From Lysobacterales bacterium (lineage in GTDB: Bacteria > Pseudomonadota > Gammaproteobacteria > Xanthomonadales > SZUA-38): 64,000 nt of DNA. The notes under the pieces were generated by a model, which was not told the origin of the DNA, made no database searches, and was given only the letters and a program-made list of their open reading frames with translations. Within the stretch, counting starts at the first letter, position 1. Every line of letters begins with the position of its first letter. The stretch lies in contig JASJDM010000008.1 of assembly GCA_030065125.1 (NCBI GenBank), positions 1 through 64,000 on the forward strand. Direction: 5' to 3'. The position numbers were made by a program, and so were the translations under genes. Below are positions 17,383-27,053 of the stretch, piece by piece.

Positions 17383-20300
17383 TCACTCCTCGAAACCGTT
17401 ACCGAAGATCACTCCGCAATCTACGCCGTCGCCCAGTCCGGGCACCGGCTCGATGCCGTTGCAGGGGTCACACACGTCGCCGATGCCGTCGAAATCCGTG
17501 TCCAGCTGATCGGCATTGGCATCCACGGGGCAGTTGTCCAGGGAGTCCGGTTGGGAATCCCCGTCGAAGTCCGGGATTGGGTCAGGCGGTTCAAAGCCTG
17601 CATCGGGATCGGTCCATGGCAGGTCACCACCCGCAACCAACTCGGCGGACAGGTTGAACTGCACCGTGGGCATGCCCTTGTTGGGATTCGGGTCAAACCC
17701 CGCTGGCAATCTCAGGTTGACCGTGTAGCTGCGGGAGCAGTCCGGCTTGAACCACAGCCCGCGACCCATGCTGCCTGGCATGGATCCGGGGCGGTCGGTT
17801 TGATTCATGACGGCGATCCTGGCGCCGCGCTGATCGGACACGCTGACCTCTATCTCCGGCGGCAGGTTTTCGGCGAACAGCTGGATGCGCTGACCCGGGG
17901 ACGGGACGTCGCCGTCACCATCACCGCAAGCGTCCAGCTGAATCTGGATGATGTTGTCATGGTCATCATTGCCGAATCCGCTGACGATGGTCGCCGTGGG
18001 CAGCTCGGTCCCGGGTGCCAGGATGTCAAGTGCCGGGTTGTAGTTTCGGCCACCGAATCCCAGGCTGACATTGTCGAATGCCACCGGGTCGCAGGCGTCA
18101 GGAATGCCGTCGTTGTCGCTGTCCGGTTTGGCCGGTTCCGGCGGCAGGCCCAGCCGCGGGTAGCCGGGCGTATAGGCGTTGGGGTTGTCCGGCGTGTCCG
18201 GGCAGGTGTCGCAGGCGTCACCCAGGCCGTCCATGTCGGTGTCGACCTGGTCGGCATTGTCTACGAACGGACAGTTGTCATCGGCAAAGTACACACCATC
18301 GCCGTCATGGTCCGGATCGCAGGCGTCACCATTGCCATCCATGTTGCCGTCGAGCTGGTCCGGATTAGGGTCGAAATCGCAATTGTCCGGCCCGTTTGAA
18401 ATGCCGTCGCCGTCCACGTCGCCGTCACAGGGGTCGCCGATGCCGTCATTGTCGAGATCGGCGACGGAGCCACCGGGGCAGGGAGAGAAAAATCCCGGAC
18501 AGGTGTCCACCTGGTCTGGGCAGAAATCACCGTCGCTGTCGGTGTCGGTGTCACAGAGATCGCCGATCTGATCTCCGTCGAAATCGAACTGCAGCGGATT
18601 GGGCGTGAACGGGCAATTGTCGGCGCTGTCCAGGATACCGTCGTTGTCGCTGTCCTCGGCATCGTCGGCGACGCCATCACAATCCTGGTCTCCGATGCCA
18701 ACCTCAACCGCGGCCCAGGCGTTTTGCACCACGCAAACATCCGCTGCCGTGAAGCCGTATTGGTTCTGCTGCTGGAAGAATGTCGCCCAGAAGACGCTGC
18801 TGTCGCGCGCATCCTGGAAGTCGGACCAAGGCTGCAGGTAGCGCATGGTGCTGTAGGCGACCCAGCCCATCTTGACCCGGCCGATGCCGTTACCCACGTT
18901 AATGCCGTTGAAGTTACCACCCTCGGACATCAGGTAATGGGCCTTGTTCGGGATGCCGCTGTTGAAGTGAACGGCGCCATTGTCACCGGTAAAATTGCAC
19001 TGCGAGTCGTCCGTACACAGCAGGGACATCTTGTCCGGTTGTCCACAGGTGCCGCTGCCGCAAACTCCGTTCAGCGGGTCCGCCAGGTTTCGTATGGCGC
19101 CAAGGCCGCTGGTGCGGTCCTCGGCCAGAAGCCAGTCAAAGTCATCGGCCAGCACGCCCATGACGTCAGAGTAGCTTTCGTTCAGGGCGCCGGACTTGAA
19201 CTGGTAAATCAGGTTCGAGGTGTAATCGATGACCGCGTGGGTAAGTTCATGCACTGCGATATCAAAGCTCACCCAGCCCTGTGCCGACTGGAAGCCGCAG
19301 CCCGGCGTGTAAGCGGCGTTGTTGGTGGTTGAGTTGAACATGGTGTTGACCAGCCCACCGACGTTGTCATACGACAGGCGTCCAAAACTTTCGCGGTAGA
19401 AATCGAGGGAGTCCAGGTAATGGCGGCGTTGCCAGTGCGCTTCGGAATTGGCCGGATAACCCGGCCCGACGCCTGACTCATCACCGGCGAGATCCAGCGC
19501 GAACGTGACGCACCCATAGCCCGAAAGCCAGGTATCACTCCACTGCAGAATGTTATTGCCGTCCCAGAGATCCAGCTGGTTGAAGTCAATGGCCTGTTCA
19601 AACTCCATGGCGTGACTGAACACCGCCAGATTGCTGTGGGCATCTACCAATACCTGGTTCAGGCCGCCATCGACCACGGTTACCGCCCAGACCAGCGTCG
19701 AGTCCCGGCCGCCGCGGTTGATGCTCCGGTCAAACACCATCAGCCGGGTGTCGGATACCCGCGCCCCGGGCCGCCCCAGGAACGATCGCGCGGCCTCGGC
19801 CGCTTCCTCCGGTGTGTAGTCCGGCTGGGTATTGAGAGGCACTGGCGGCAGCAGTGAGCCCATACTCATTCGCACCATGGGCATGCCGTCATTGTCGTCC
19901 ACCAGCACCGCAAGCCGGGAACCAAATACCGGCAGCCCGCCCAGGGTCTGGTAAAAGGTCACGACGTTGCTGTCGAATTCCTGGTATACCGAGGCCACCT
20001 GCAGTTCAGACAGCGCAACGCTTTCCGGGTCACGTCCGCCGGCAGGCATGATCTGCTGGAACAGTCCCGGGTAGGTTTCCACCAGGGCTCGTGCCGCGGC
20101 GATGGGATCCGGCGACGATGCCGGGAGGTCAAATCGCAGGGCGCGTGGAAAGCTGCCGCCAAAGTTGACGTGGACGTCGCTGTCCGAGTCCTCGCGCAGT
20201 TGCTCCAGGTCGGCAAAAGTGGGGTCTTCGTACTGGGTCCACTCCCCGCCGACTTTCGCCAGGTAGGCATCCACCCCGCCGGCATTGGCGGGCTGCAAAG

Positions 20301-22356
20301 ATCCCGGCGTGGTGGGAAATGCTTCAAACCCACCGGCCTGTGCCGCACCGGCTGTGTAAAGATTGCCGGCACCGTCAAAAGCAATGCCGGTGGGATCTTC
20401 AGCCAGGCCCGCACCACCGCCCAGGAAGCTGGAAAAATCCAGCCGGGCGCCGTCCGGGGTGAACACTGCCAGGAAGGCATCGGTGCTGTTGGTTCGCTGG
20501 GCCTGGAACGGGTCCACCATGGGAAAGTCAGACGATTCGGTGGTCCCGGTCACGCCGACACGGCTCTGGAAGTCCACGGACAGGTCCTTCACGGTGTCGA
20601 TGAAGCTGCCGCCCAAAAGAGTGCCCCAGACCAGGTGGCCCGTGGCATCGTACTTGACCACGAACGCATCGGTGATATCGGACTTGGTTTCTTTGAAGGC
20701 GCCGGGCGTGGTGGGGAAATCGGTGGAGGTGGTGGTGCCGCCCACGTAGATGTTTCCGAGGGCATCCAGAGCGATGCCGCCGTCGCCTGCGCCCGGGTTC
20801 TCCTCTCGGTTGCCATCCAGAAAGGTCGAAAACAGCAGCGAGTCTTCCCCGGTTGCGTTGGTGTCGAACCTGGCCACGAACGCGGCTCGGCCGACGCCGG
20901 TGGATTGTTCCGCGTTCTTGACCGGAAACAGGGTCAAATTGACGTTGGTGGACTGGGTCATTCCGGTGATCACCGCGGTGCCGTCGCTGGCAGCGGCGAT
21001 GCTGTCGCCGGTGTCGGTGTTGGAGCCGCCCAGGTAGGAAGAATACCTGAGCGAACTGGTGCCGACCGGCGCGTCAGGATCCAGTCTCGCAATGAACACC
21101 TCGGTGCCTCCCGCCTGGCCGCTCTGGTAACCGTTGACGATGGGAAAGCTGGCGGTATTGGCGCGCCCGGTGACAAACAGCTCGTCGTTCTGGCCAACGT
21201 CGATTCCCCCCGGTCCCGTGCCGTTGAAGCCAGACAGGAAGGTGGAGTAGCCCAGGTCGGATCCATCGTCGGCCAGCAGGGCCACGAATACATGCTCGCC
21301 ATTGCCGACGCTGTCCTGGACGGCGTTGTCGGAGGTCCACAGGTCGGACTGGGGCCCGGCGGCGCCGATGATAGCCGCCTGCCCGATGGAGTCCACCGAG
21401 ATGCCAAAGCCTCGCAGGCCGGTGTTTGCGCCGATATAAGTGGACCACAGCAGGGTTGAGCCATCCGGACTGACCTTGGCCACGAAAGCGTTTTGCCCTG
21501 CACCGACAAGGCTTTGCTGGTAAGCGCCGGAAGTGACCGGGAAGTCCAGGGAGTCCGTCCAGCCCACCACGTAGGCGTTACCGTCCGAATCGACATACAG
21601 ATCCTCGGCGTAATCCGACCGGGTGCCACCCAGGAAGGTGGAGTAAGCCAGCGGCGGATCGATGGTGAGTGCACGACTGGCGTCATACCGGCCAATGTCA
21701 AAGCGCACCGTGTTGTCGGCCAGCAGGCGGTAGGAGACCGGGACAATCTGGTCCTTGCTGCCCTGGTAAGCGAACGGTGCCGGCTGGGTGACCGTGCCAG
21801 CAGGGGTGGTGATCGCCAAAGCGCCGTCTTCCAGGACCTCCAGTCGGTCGGCGCCGTGGAACCTCACGGCAATGATCGAGGGATCCACCCCGGGCTCCAC
21901 CACGAAGTCATACTCCAGCATGCGCATGGATTCGTAGAAGACCAGGTCAATTCCCGGATAGGCGGCGGCATAACGCACCTGCCGATAGTGGGGAACCCTG
22001 GTGGCCCAGTCGCTCTTGTCGGGGCCCTGGAGGTAGTGACTGACGGATTGCAGGGCGCCCTCGCCGCTGCCTCGCACGGAGTGGTCCATGCCGACGATTT
22101 CCCAGCGCAGGATAGCCGGCGGGGCGCCGGATTCCAGGGGTTCCAGGTGGGCGGTGGCGCCACCGGGGTGCAGTGCCAGGTCGTAGGCGCCATGGCGGAA
22201 GACAAAATCGATGGATTCATCCACCTGCCCGAGGTTGGCTTCAAAACTGAGCGGGAGCTGCACGGCCGTAGCGCTGGCCTGGGGGGTGCCAAAAAGCCCT
22301 ATCAGCGCCCAGAACAAGAGGCCTCTGGTCGTTTTTCCGGTGTAAACCTGGTCCAT
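17383..22356 (-). CDS. Giant secreted SBBP/M4-metallopeptidase/TSP3 protein
   Basis: 1657 residues with a signal peptide ending near ASA. Order of domains: a beta-rich N-terminal module (about 30-225); SBBP beta-propeller repeats (about 230-715, 'STFLGG...GNAYVVG...FVAK' units); an FTP/PepSY-like propeptide region (about 730-880); a thermolysin-like M4 peptidase with HELTH, a downstream NESYSDVMG Glu ligand and the HFNSGIPNKAHYL catalytic His; TSP3 Ca-binding repeats (about 1225-1420) and one more at 1590-1630. It ends FGNGFEE. Likely an exported, calcium-stabilised protease. Propeller before protease is unusual. All zinc and catalytic residues are intact. Confidence 0.9.
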   Translation of the reverse strand: MDQVYTGKTTRGLLFWALIGLFGTPQASATAVQLPLSFEANLGQVDESIDFVFRHGAYDLALHPGGATAHLEPLESGAPPAILRWEIVGMDHSVRGSGEGALQSVSHYLQGPDKSDWATRVPHYRQVRYAAAYPGIDLVFYESMRMLEYDFVVEPGVDPSIIAVRFHGADRLEVLEDGALAITTPAGTVTQPAPFAYQGSKDQIVPVSYRLLADNTVRFDIGRYDASRALTIDPPLAYSTFLGGTRSDYAEDLYVDSDGNAYVVGWTDSLDFPVTSGAYQQSLVGAGQNAFVAKVSPDGSTLLWSTYIGANTGLRGFGISVDSIGQAAIIGAAGPQSDLWTSDNAVQDSVGNGEHVFVALLADDGSDLGYSTFLSGFNGTGPGGIDVGQNDELFVTGRANTASFPIVNGYQSGQAGGTEVFIARLDPDAPVGTSSLRYSSYLGGSNTDTGDSIAAASDGTAVITGMTQSTNVNLTLFPVKNAEQSTGVGRAAFVARFDTNATGEDSLLFSTFLDGNREENPGAGDGGIALDALGNIYVGGTTTSTDFPTTPGAFKETKSDITDAFVVKYDATGHLVWGTLLGGSFIDTVKDLSVDFQSRVGVTGTTESSDFPMVDPFQAQRTNSTDAFLAVFTPDGARLDFSSFLGGGAGLAEDPTGIAFDGAGNLYTAGAAQAGGFEAFPTTPGSLQPANAGGVDAYLAKVGGEWTQYEDPTFADLEQLREDSDSDVHVNFGGSFPRALRFDLPASSPDPIAAARALVETYPGLFQQIMPAGGRDPESVALSELQVASVYQEFDSNVVTFYQTLGGLPVFGSRLAVLVDDNDGMPMVRMSMGSLLPPVPLNTQPDYTPEEAAEAARSFLGRPGARVSDTRLMVFDRSINRGGRDSTLVWAVTVVDGGLNQVLVDAHSNLAVFSHAMEFEQAIDFNQLDLWDGNNILQWSDTWLSGYGCVTFALDLAGDESGVGPGYPANSEAHWQRRHYLDSLDFYRESFGRLSYDNVGGLVNTMFNSTTNNAAYTPGCGFQSAQGWVSFDIAVHELTHAVIDYTSNLIYQFKSGALNESYSDVMGVLADDFDWLLAEDRTSGLGAIRNLADPLNGVCGSGTCGQPDKMSLLCTDDSQCNFTGDNGAVHFNSGIPNKAHYLMSEGGNFNGINVGNGIGRVKMGWVAYSTMRYLQPWSDFQDARDSSVFWATFFQQQNQYGFTAADVCVVQNAWAAVEVGIGDQDCDGVADDAEDSDNDGILDSADNCPFTPNPLQFDFDGDQIGDLCDTDTDSDGDFCPDQVDTCPGFFSPCPGGSVADLDNDGIGDPCDGDVDGDGISNGPDNCDFDPNPDQLDGNMDGNGDACDPDHDGDGVYFADDNCPFVDNADQVDTDMDGLGDACDTCPDTPDNPNAYTPGYPRLGLPPEPAKPDSDNDGIPDACDPVAFDNVSLGFGGRNYNPALDILAPGTELPTATIVSGFGNDDHDNIIQIQLDACGDGDGDVPSPGQRIQLFAENLPPEIEVSVSDQRGARIAVMNQTDRPGSMPGSMGRGLWFKPDCSRSYTVNLRLPAGFDPNPNKGMPTVQFNLSAELVAGGDLPWTDPDAGFEPPDPIPDFDGDSQPDSLDNCPVDANADQLDTDFDGIGDVCDPCNGIEPVPGLGDGVDCGVIFGNGFEE

Positions 22357-22481
22357 CTGCGTACCCGCTTCGGTGAGAAGTGTCTAATTCGGGTAACGCG
22401 CGGGGGCGCGGCAACCGAACAAATCGGCACCAAACAGGCGTGGCCGGACGAGGCGGCCGGGACCGAATGTGGTCGCAAGAC

Positions 22482-23720
22482 TCAGGCCAGCGCGGAACGG
22501 GTATCGATCTTGATGGGCTGACGGTCGAAGGAGAACAGGTCCATGCCCACCTCGGGGTCATAGTCGCTGGCATTGCCGGTGATGGCGGCGGCCAGCATGC
22601 CGCCCACTGCCGGCGCCAGCTTGAAGCCGTGGCCGCTGAAGCCGTTGGCGGCCCACAGACCATCCACCGGCGTTGGCCCCAGGATCGGGTGCTGGTCCGC
22701 ACGGTTGACGGTGTAGAGGCCGCAATAGCCCCGGATGCGGCTGGAATAGGACAGGGTGGGCAGGCGATGGTGCAGCAGGTGCAGCTTGACCATTTCGAAT
22801 TCGTGGTCGGTCTCGGTCTGGAACTGGTCCGGATCCGACACCACTTCCTCTTCGTCTTCCTCCAGCACCGAGCCCACCAGCAGCTGGGCGCCGCGGTTCT
22901 GGGTTCTGAAGTAAATGCCCCCGCCCATGTCCGCGGTGATGGGGATGTGACCCTCGAGCTCCGGCGGCCGGTCCCGGTAGACAATCTGGATGCGCACGGG
23001 GTCGAGCGGCCAGCCAATGTCCAGTTCCACGGACTGGTACAGGCCCATGCACCAGGGTCCGGCGGCGTTGACCACCAGCGGCGCGGATATCTCATCGCCG
23101 CTGGCAAGTTTCACCCCGGAGACTTTTCCGCCCCCCAGGCTGACTGAGTCCACCGCTGCCCGGAAGCGAACGTCCACACCGGCCGCACGGCTGGCATTCA
23201 GCAGGTCCTGGGTGGCCAGCACCGGGTCAACGTAGCCGCCGTCAACTTCGAACAGGTTGCGACCGTTATCATTGCACTCATGCTCCTGCCCGGTCTCGGT
23301 GTCGGGGGTGATGGTGCAATTGTTCAGGGCCGGAAACCGTTCTGCCATGCCCTGGGAATCCAGTACCTCGGTGGCAATGCCGATCTGGTTCATGCGCTCG
23401 TGTTCCTGGTCGGCCCAGGTGGCGTCGTCCCCTGGCATCCACAGCACACCCTCGTTGTGAAACTCTGCGGCGGGGTCACTGAGGCGAGTGAAGTCCTGCC
23501 AGTTTCGATAAGCGTTGATGCCATCCCGGGCCAGCAGCACCATGTCGTCCAGGGTGTAGCGGTGGCGGCAAATGGCTGAGGATGCACCGGTTGAGCCTTC
23601 GCCGATGCCGGCGCCTTTTTCCAGCACGGTGATCTTGAGACCAGAACGCCGCGCCAGCTGCCAGGCAATTGACAGCCCGATAATACCGGCGCCTACGATG
23701 ACGATATCGCGATTTTCCAT
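22482..23720 (-). CDS. FAD-dependent amine/amino-acid oxidase (DAO family)
   Basis: 412 residues from the ATG at 23720; the frame extends ten codons upstream only to a TTG. The Rossmann FAD motif is at the N-terminus (IVIVGAGIIGLSIAWQLA), and the C-terminal FAD-binding end is GLWAANGFSGHGFKLAPAVG, as in sarcosine/D-amino-acid oxidase relatives. It oxidises a secondary amine or N-methyl/amino acid; exact substrate unknown. It is the last gene of the minus-strand peptide/amide cluster, 86 bases after the fusion hydrolase, so it may consume an amine released there. Confidence 0.88.
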   Translation of the reverse strand: MENRDIVIVGAGIIGLSIAWQLARRSGLKITVLEKGAGIGEGSTGASSAICRHRYTLDDMVLLARDGINAYRNWQDFTRLSDPAAEFHNEGVLWMPGDDATWADQEHERMNQIGIATEVLDSQGMAERFPALNNCTITPDTETGQEHECNDNGRNLFEVDGGYVDPVLATQDLLNASRAAGVDVRFRAAVDSVSLGGGKVSGVKLASGDEISAPLVVNAAGPWCMGLYQSVELDIGWPLDPVRIQIVYRDRPPELEGHIPITADMGGGIYFRTQNRGAQLLVGSVLEEDEEEVVSDPDQFQTETDHEFEMVKLHLLHHRLPTLSYSSRIRGYCGLYTVNRADQHPILGPTPVDGLWAANGFSGHGFKLAPAVGGMLAAAITGNASDYDPEVGMDLFSFDRQPIKIDTRSALA

Positions 23721-23806
23721 TTCTGCTGTCGCTTTGTGATTCCCTGTCAAAACCCTCGCCGACTACCCTACCGGAGAAGCAGCGGGTCTGTCGCCTGGTC
23801 TGCGCC

Positions 23807-26800
23807 TCAATCAGCGAGCAGGTCAAATCTTCTCAACAGTGCATCCGGATCAGGCTCTCGCCCGCGGAATTCCCGATAGGCCTCTGCGATGGGCCGGGTG
23901 TGCCCGATGTCCAGGATCTGTTGCCGGTACTTCAGCGCCGTGTCCCGGTCGTAAAATCCACCCGGGGATTCCAGGAATGCGTCTGCAATATCGGCGGCAA
24001 TGACGTCGGACCAGAGATAGGTGTACACGCCAGCGCCGTACTGGGGCGAGAAGGTATGGAACGCATGGGGAACGTACAGGATCAGGTCCACTGCCTGGGG
24101 CATGCCGAGTTCGGCAATGACCTCCCGCTCAACCGCCTCGGCGTCAATCTCGCGTCCGTCTGCCAGCAGGTGCAGCCGCATATCGACCAGGGCGCCCCCC
24201 AGGAAGCTCAGGGTTGCGCTGAATACCCGGTCTTGCTTTAGCGAAGCCCGCAAGCGGGCGCGGAGGTCCTCGGGCATGGGCTCACCGGTTTCGTGATGCA
24301 GCGCGAAGCGGTCCAGCACTTCGTCGGTCATGAACCAGCGCTCGTGCAGCAGTGACGGGACCTCGATGAAATCCCACGGCACCTGCAGCACACCCAGGGA
24401 GGGATAGCGCGCTGCGTTGGACAGGGTCTGCAGGGTGTGGCCAAACTCGTGAAAAATCACGTTGGCCCGTTCATAGGGCACCAGCACCGGCCCACCGTCA
24501 GCCGGCTTCTGGGCAGCAGAGTGCAGCACCACCAGCGGGATCTTTCGGCCGCGAAAGTTCTCCGCAGAGCGGTACTGGGCGGCCCAGGATGCGGGCCCCT
24601 TGCCCTCCCGGGAGAACAGGTCCATCCAGATCACCCCGGTAACCTGGCCCTCCCGTGAAACTTCGAACACGCGAATGTCCGGAGAAACCGTGGCCACATT
24701 GTCCAGCTCGCGGAACTGGAAATCATAAACCTCGCCCGCCACCCAGATCATGCCGTCCACGATGTTGCCCAGCTCGAAGTAGGGCAGCACCTCGGCCGAG
24801 TTGAAGCTGAACTTCTGCTGTTTGAGCTTTTCCGCGTAGTGCAAACGATCCCAGGGCTGAAGCTGGAAATCCGCGCCCTCGGCGTCGGCAATGGCCTGCA
24901 TCTCTGCCAATTCGCTGAGGGTGGGCCCCATCAGGCTGTCCCAGGTGCGCATCATGAGATCCGTGGCCGCTTCAGGCGTACCGGCCATACGCGCTGACGT
25001 CTGATAGTGGGCGAAACTGGGGTAACCCAGCAGCCTGGCTTTCTCGCCGCGCAGCTTGAGGATTTCGGTCATCACCGGGGCGTTGTCGAACTCACCGTCA
25101 TTGCCACCACGTGTGGCCCACAGTCGCCACACCCGCTCGCGCAGGGATCGGTCATGGGCATGGGTCAACAGCGGCCAGACTGTCGGCCGCGAGATTGGAA
25201 TGGCCCACTTGTCAGGCTCGTCTCGAGCCTCGGCCGCTGCCTTGGCGGCGCTGACTTGCGCGGAAGGTAATCCGGCCAGCGCCTCCTCGCTGTCCACGAA
25301 TTCCACCAGACGTGCTTCATCGCTGCGGGAGTTCTGGTTGAAGCGGGTCCTGGCCGTGGCCAGGTCGGCGTTGAGCCTGGCCAGCTCCGCTTTTTCCTGT
25401 TCATCGAGGCTGGCGCCCTGGCGAACCATGTTCTGGTATACCACCTCCACCAGCCGCCTGGACTCCGCGTCCGGAGCAGACTCCGGCAATCCCGCATGGA
25501 CCGCCTCGACGCGGGCAAACAACGCGCCGTTGTGGGCGATTTCGTCTGCCAGCCTGGCGGTCTGGGGAGCAATACGGCTGGCTACGGCAGCAATCTCTGG
25601 AGTGCTGGCCGTGCTGGTGAAAATATTGAACAGCTGCTGGATCCGGTCCAGAGCCAGTCCGCTGGATTCCAGCGCCAGCACCGTGTTTTCGAAGGTGGCG
25701 GGCTCGGTGTTCTCGGTGATGCGCTGGATCTCCGTTCGCTTGTCGGCAATGGCTCTTCCGAAAGCATCTTCCATGTTTTCAGGTGTCGCCAGCTGCACCG
25801 GCGGAAACCCGCCGTGGGGCCCGGGCCATTGGGTGGTCAAGGCCTGGTACTGGTCCGGGGTCTGGGCTGCGTAGATTTCGAGCATGGCGTCCACCACGAA
25901 CTGTGGATCCTCGTACACGAAGTTATGGCCGGTTCCTGGCGGGGCGACTACCCGCACCGACTGGCTGGACGCAGCCATGTATCGTTCCCGGGCAGCCTTG
26001 AGGAACGCCACGAACCGGTCCGCATCCGGCCCCGGTCCGCCGGCCACCATCTCGGCATAGGGCACGGTGGACGGATCCTCGTCCTTGGGCGCCATCAGGT
26101 ACAGCGGCATGTCCCCAAGTTCACCATCGAAGATCATGGTGTTGAAGGCACGGTCGTCCAGGCCTTCCGGCGTCAATTCCTCGAATGCCGACCAGGCAGC
26201 CACGGCAACTCGGGCCCGGTTCTCGGTGTACTGCCTGACCAGCATGGGGTTTGAGAATTCCTGGTCGTCGCTGCCGTCCGGCCCCACTGGGTCCACCGAC
26301 CGGTAAAACCCAAACAGGCGGGTCAGGGTCATTTTGCGCATCATGCCCCGAAATGAGCGCAGCCCTGTCTTGTCCAGGCCGTACACGACAACGTCCAGGG
26401 GTGTCGGGTCCATCAGTACCACAGCGGCGGTTTTTTCCGGGTAGCGCCGCGCGATGTTGATGGCCAGCAGTCCGCCGAAGGAGTGCCCGGCAAAGATGAA
26501 CGGGCCTGGTTCGCCGGCCGCTTCCAGGGCCTTGATGACTTCGTGGGTCTGTTTGGCGGTGGTTCGTGGAAAGCTGCCGGCATCGCTCCAGCCGGTTCCG
26601 GGCCGGTCCACCAGGATCGAACGCAATTCTCCCCGCAGTTCTGCGTGATGCTGGTAATGGCCCAGGCCGCCGATGTGTCCCCCGGCGAACCAGACCACGG
26701 CGGGTCCCTGTTGCGGTCCCTCGGCCAACACGTGCAGCTTGCGCCCGTCCACTTCCACCAGCTGCCCGGGTGGCGGAAAACGTTGGTCGATCCGGGACAC

Positions 26801-26983
26801 CCGGTACAGGTGCGATGCTGCACCAACCGCCAGCACTAACGCCACGACCAGCAAAATGCGGCCGCTCCAACGGGTTGGAGTTCTGCTGGAACGTGCCAGC
26901 ATGAAAGCCAGCACGGCCAGCAGCAGCGCCATAAGCAGGCCGCTGTATTCCAGGCTCAGAAACGCGAACAACTGATCTTTCAT
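23807..26983 (-). CDS. Alpha/beta hydrolase fused to M3-family oligopeptidase
   Basis: 1058 residues. The ATG at 26983 has a good GGGAG ribosome site; a GTG four codons earlier is less likely. Two or three N-terminal helices precede an alpha/beta hydrolase domain (about 65-380) with nucleophile elbow GHSFGG near 165-170 and catalytic His in GTGHNFVYED. A peptidyl-dipeptidase/oligopeptidase A-like M3 domain fills 390-1058, with zinc motif HEFGHTLQ near 843. Both active sites look intact and the frame is uninterrupted, so this is a real fusion, not a frameshift artefact. Membrane-tethered, with the catalytic part probably on the periplasmic side. Role inferred: stepwise hydrolysis of an ester- or amide-capped peptide. 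Confidence 0.9.
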   Translation of the reverse strand: MKDQLFAFLSLEYSGLLMALLLAVLAFMLARSSRTPTRWSGRILLVVALVLAVGAASHLYRVSRIDQRFPPPGQLVEVDGRKLHVLAEGPQQGPAVVWFAGGHIGGLGHYQHHAELRGELRSILVDRPGTGWSDAGSFPRTTAKQTHEVIKALEAAGEPGPFIFAGHSFGGLLAINIARRYPEKTAAVVLMDPTPLDVVVYGLDKTGLRSFRGMMRKMTLTRLFGFYRSVDPVGPDGSDDQEFSNPMLVRQYTENRARVAVAAWSAFEELTPEGLDDRAFNTMIFDGELGDMPLYLMAPKDEDPSTVPYAEMVAGGPGPDADRFVAFLKAARERYMAASSQSVRVVAPPGTGHNFVYEDPQFVVDAMLEIYAAQTPDQYQALTTQWPGPHGGFPPVQLATPENMEDAFGRAIADKRTEIQRITENTEPATFENTVLALESSGLALDRIQQLFNIFTSTASTPEIAAVASRIAPQTARLADEIAHNGALFARVEAVHAGLPESAPDAESRRLVEVVYQNMVRQGASLDEQEKAELARLNADLATARTRFNQNSRSDEARLVEFVDSEEALAGLPSAQVSAAKAAAEARDEPDKWAIPISRPTVWPLLTHAHDRSLRERVWRLWATRGGNDGEFDNAPVMTEILKLRGEKARLLGYPSFAHYQTSARMAGTPEAATDLMMRTWDSLMGPTLSELAEMQAIADAEGADFQLQPWDRLHYAEKLKQQKFSFNSAEVLPYFELGNIVDGMIWVAGEVYDFQFRELDNVATVSPDIRVFEVSREGQVTGVIWMDLFSREGKGPASWAAQYRSAENFRGRKIPLVVLHSAAQKPADGGPVLVPYERANVIFHEFGHTLQTLSNAARYPSLGVLQVPWDFIEVPSLLHERWFMTDEVLDRFALHHETGEPMPEDLRARLRASLKQDRVFSATLSFLGGALVDMRLHLLADGREIDAEAVEREVIAELGMPQAVDLILYVPHAFHTFSPQYGAGVYTYLWSDVIAADIADAFLESPGGFYDRDTALKYRQQILDIGHTRPIAEAYREFRGREPDPDALLRRFDLLAD

Positions 26984-27053
26984 ATTGGCTCCCACCGGGG
27001 TTCCAGGTTCGTGGCTTTTTCCTGCGACTTCACGCGGCCGGTCATGTGGCCTT

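Noticed and set aside
17500..18700. Regularly spaced GC-rich repeats that could look like a CRISPR or minisatellite
   Set aside because: They encode TSP3 calcium-binding repeats in the large secreted protein; spacing and sequence follow codons.
23750..26995. Possibility that the hydrolase-M3 fusion arises from a sequencing frameshift or two adjacent genes
   Set aside because: The frame is continuous through the linker with no internal stop, and no start with ribosome site is evident at the M3 boundary.
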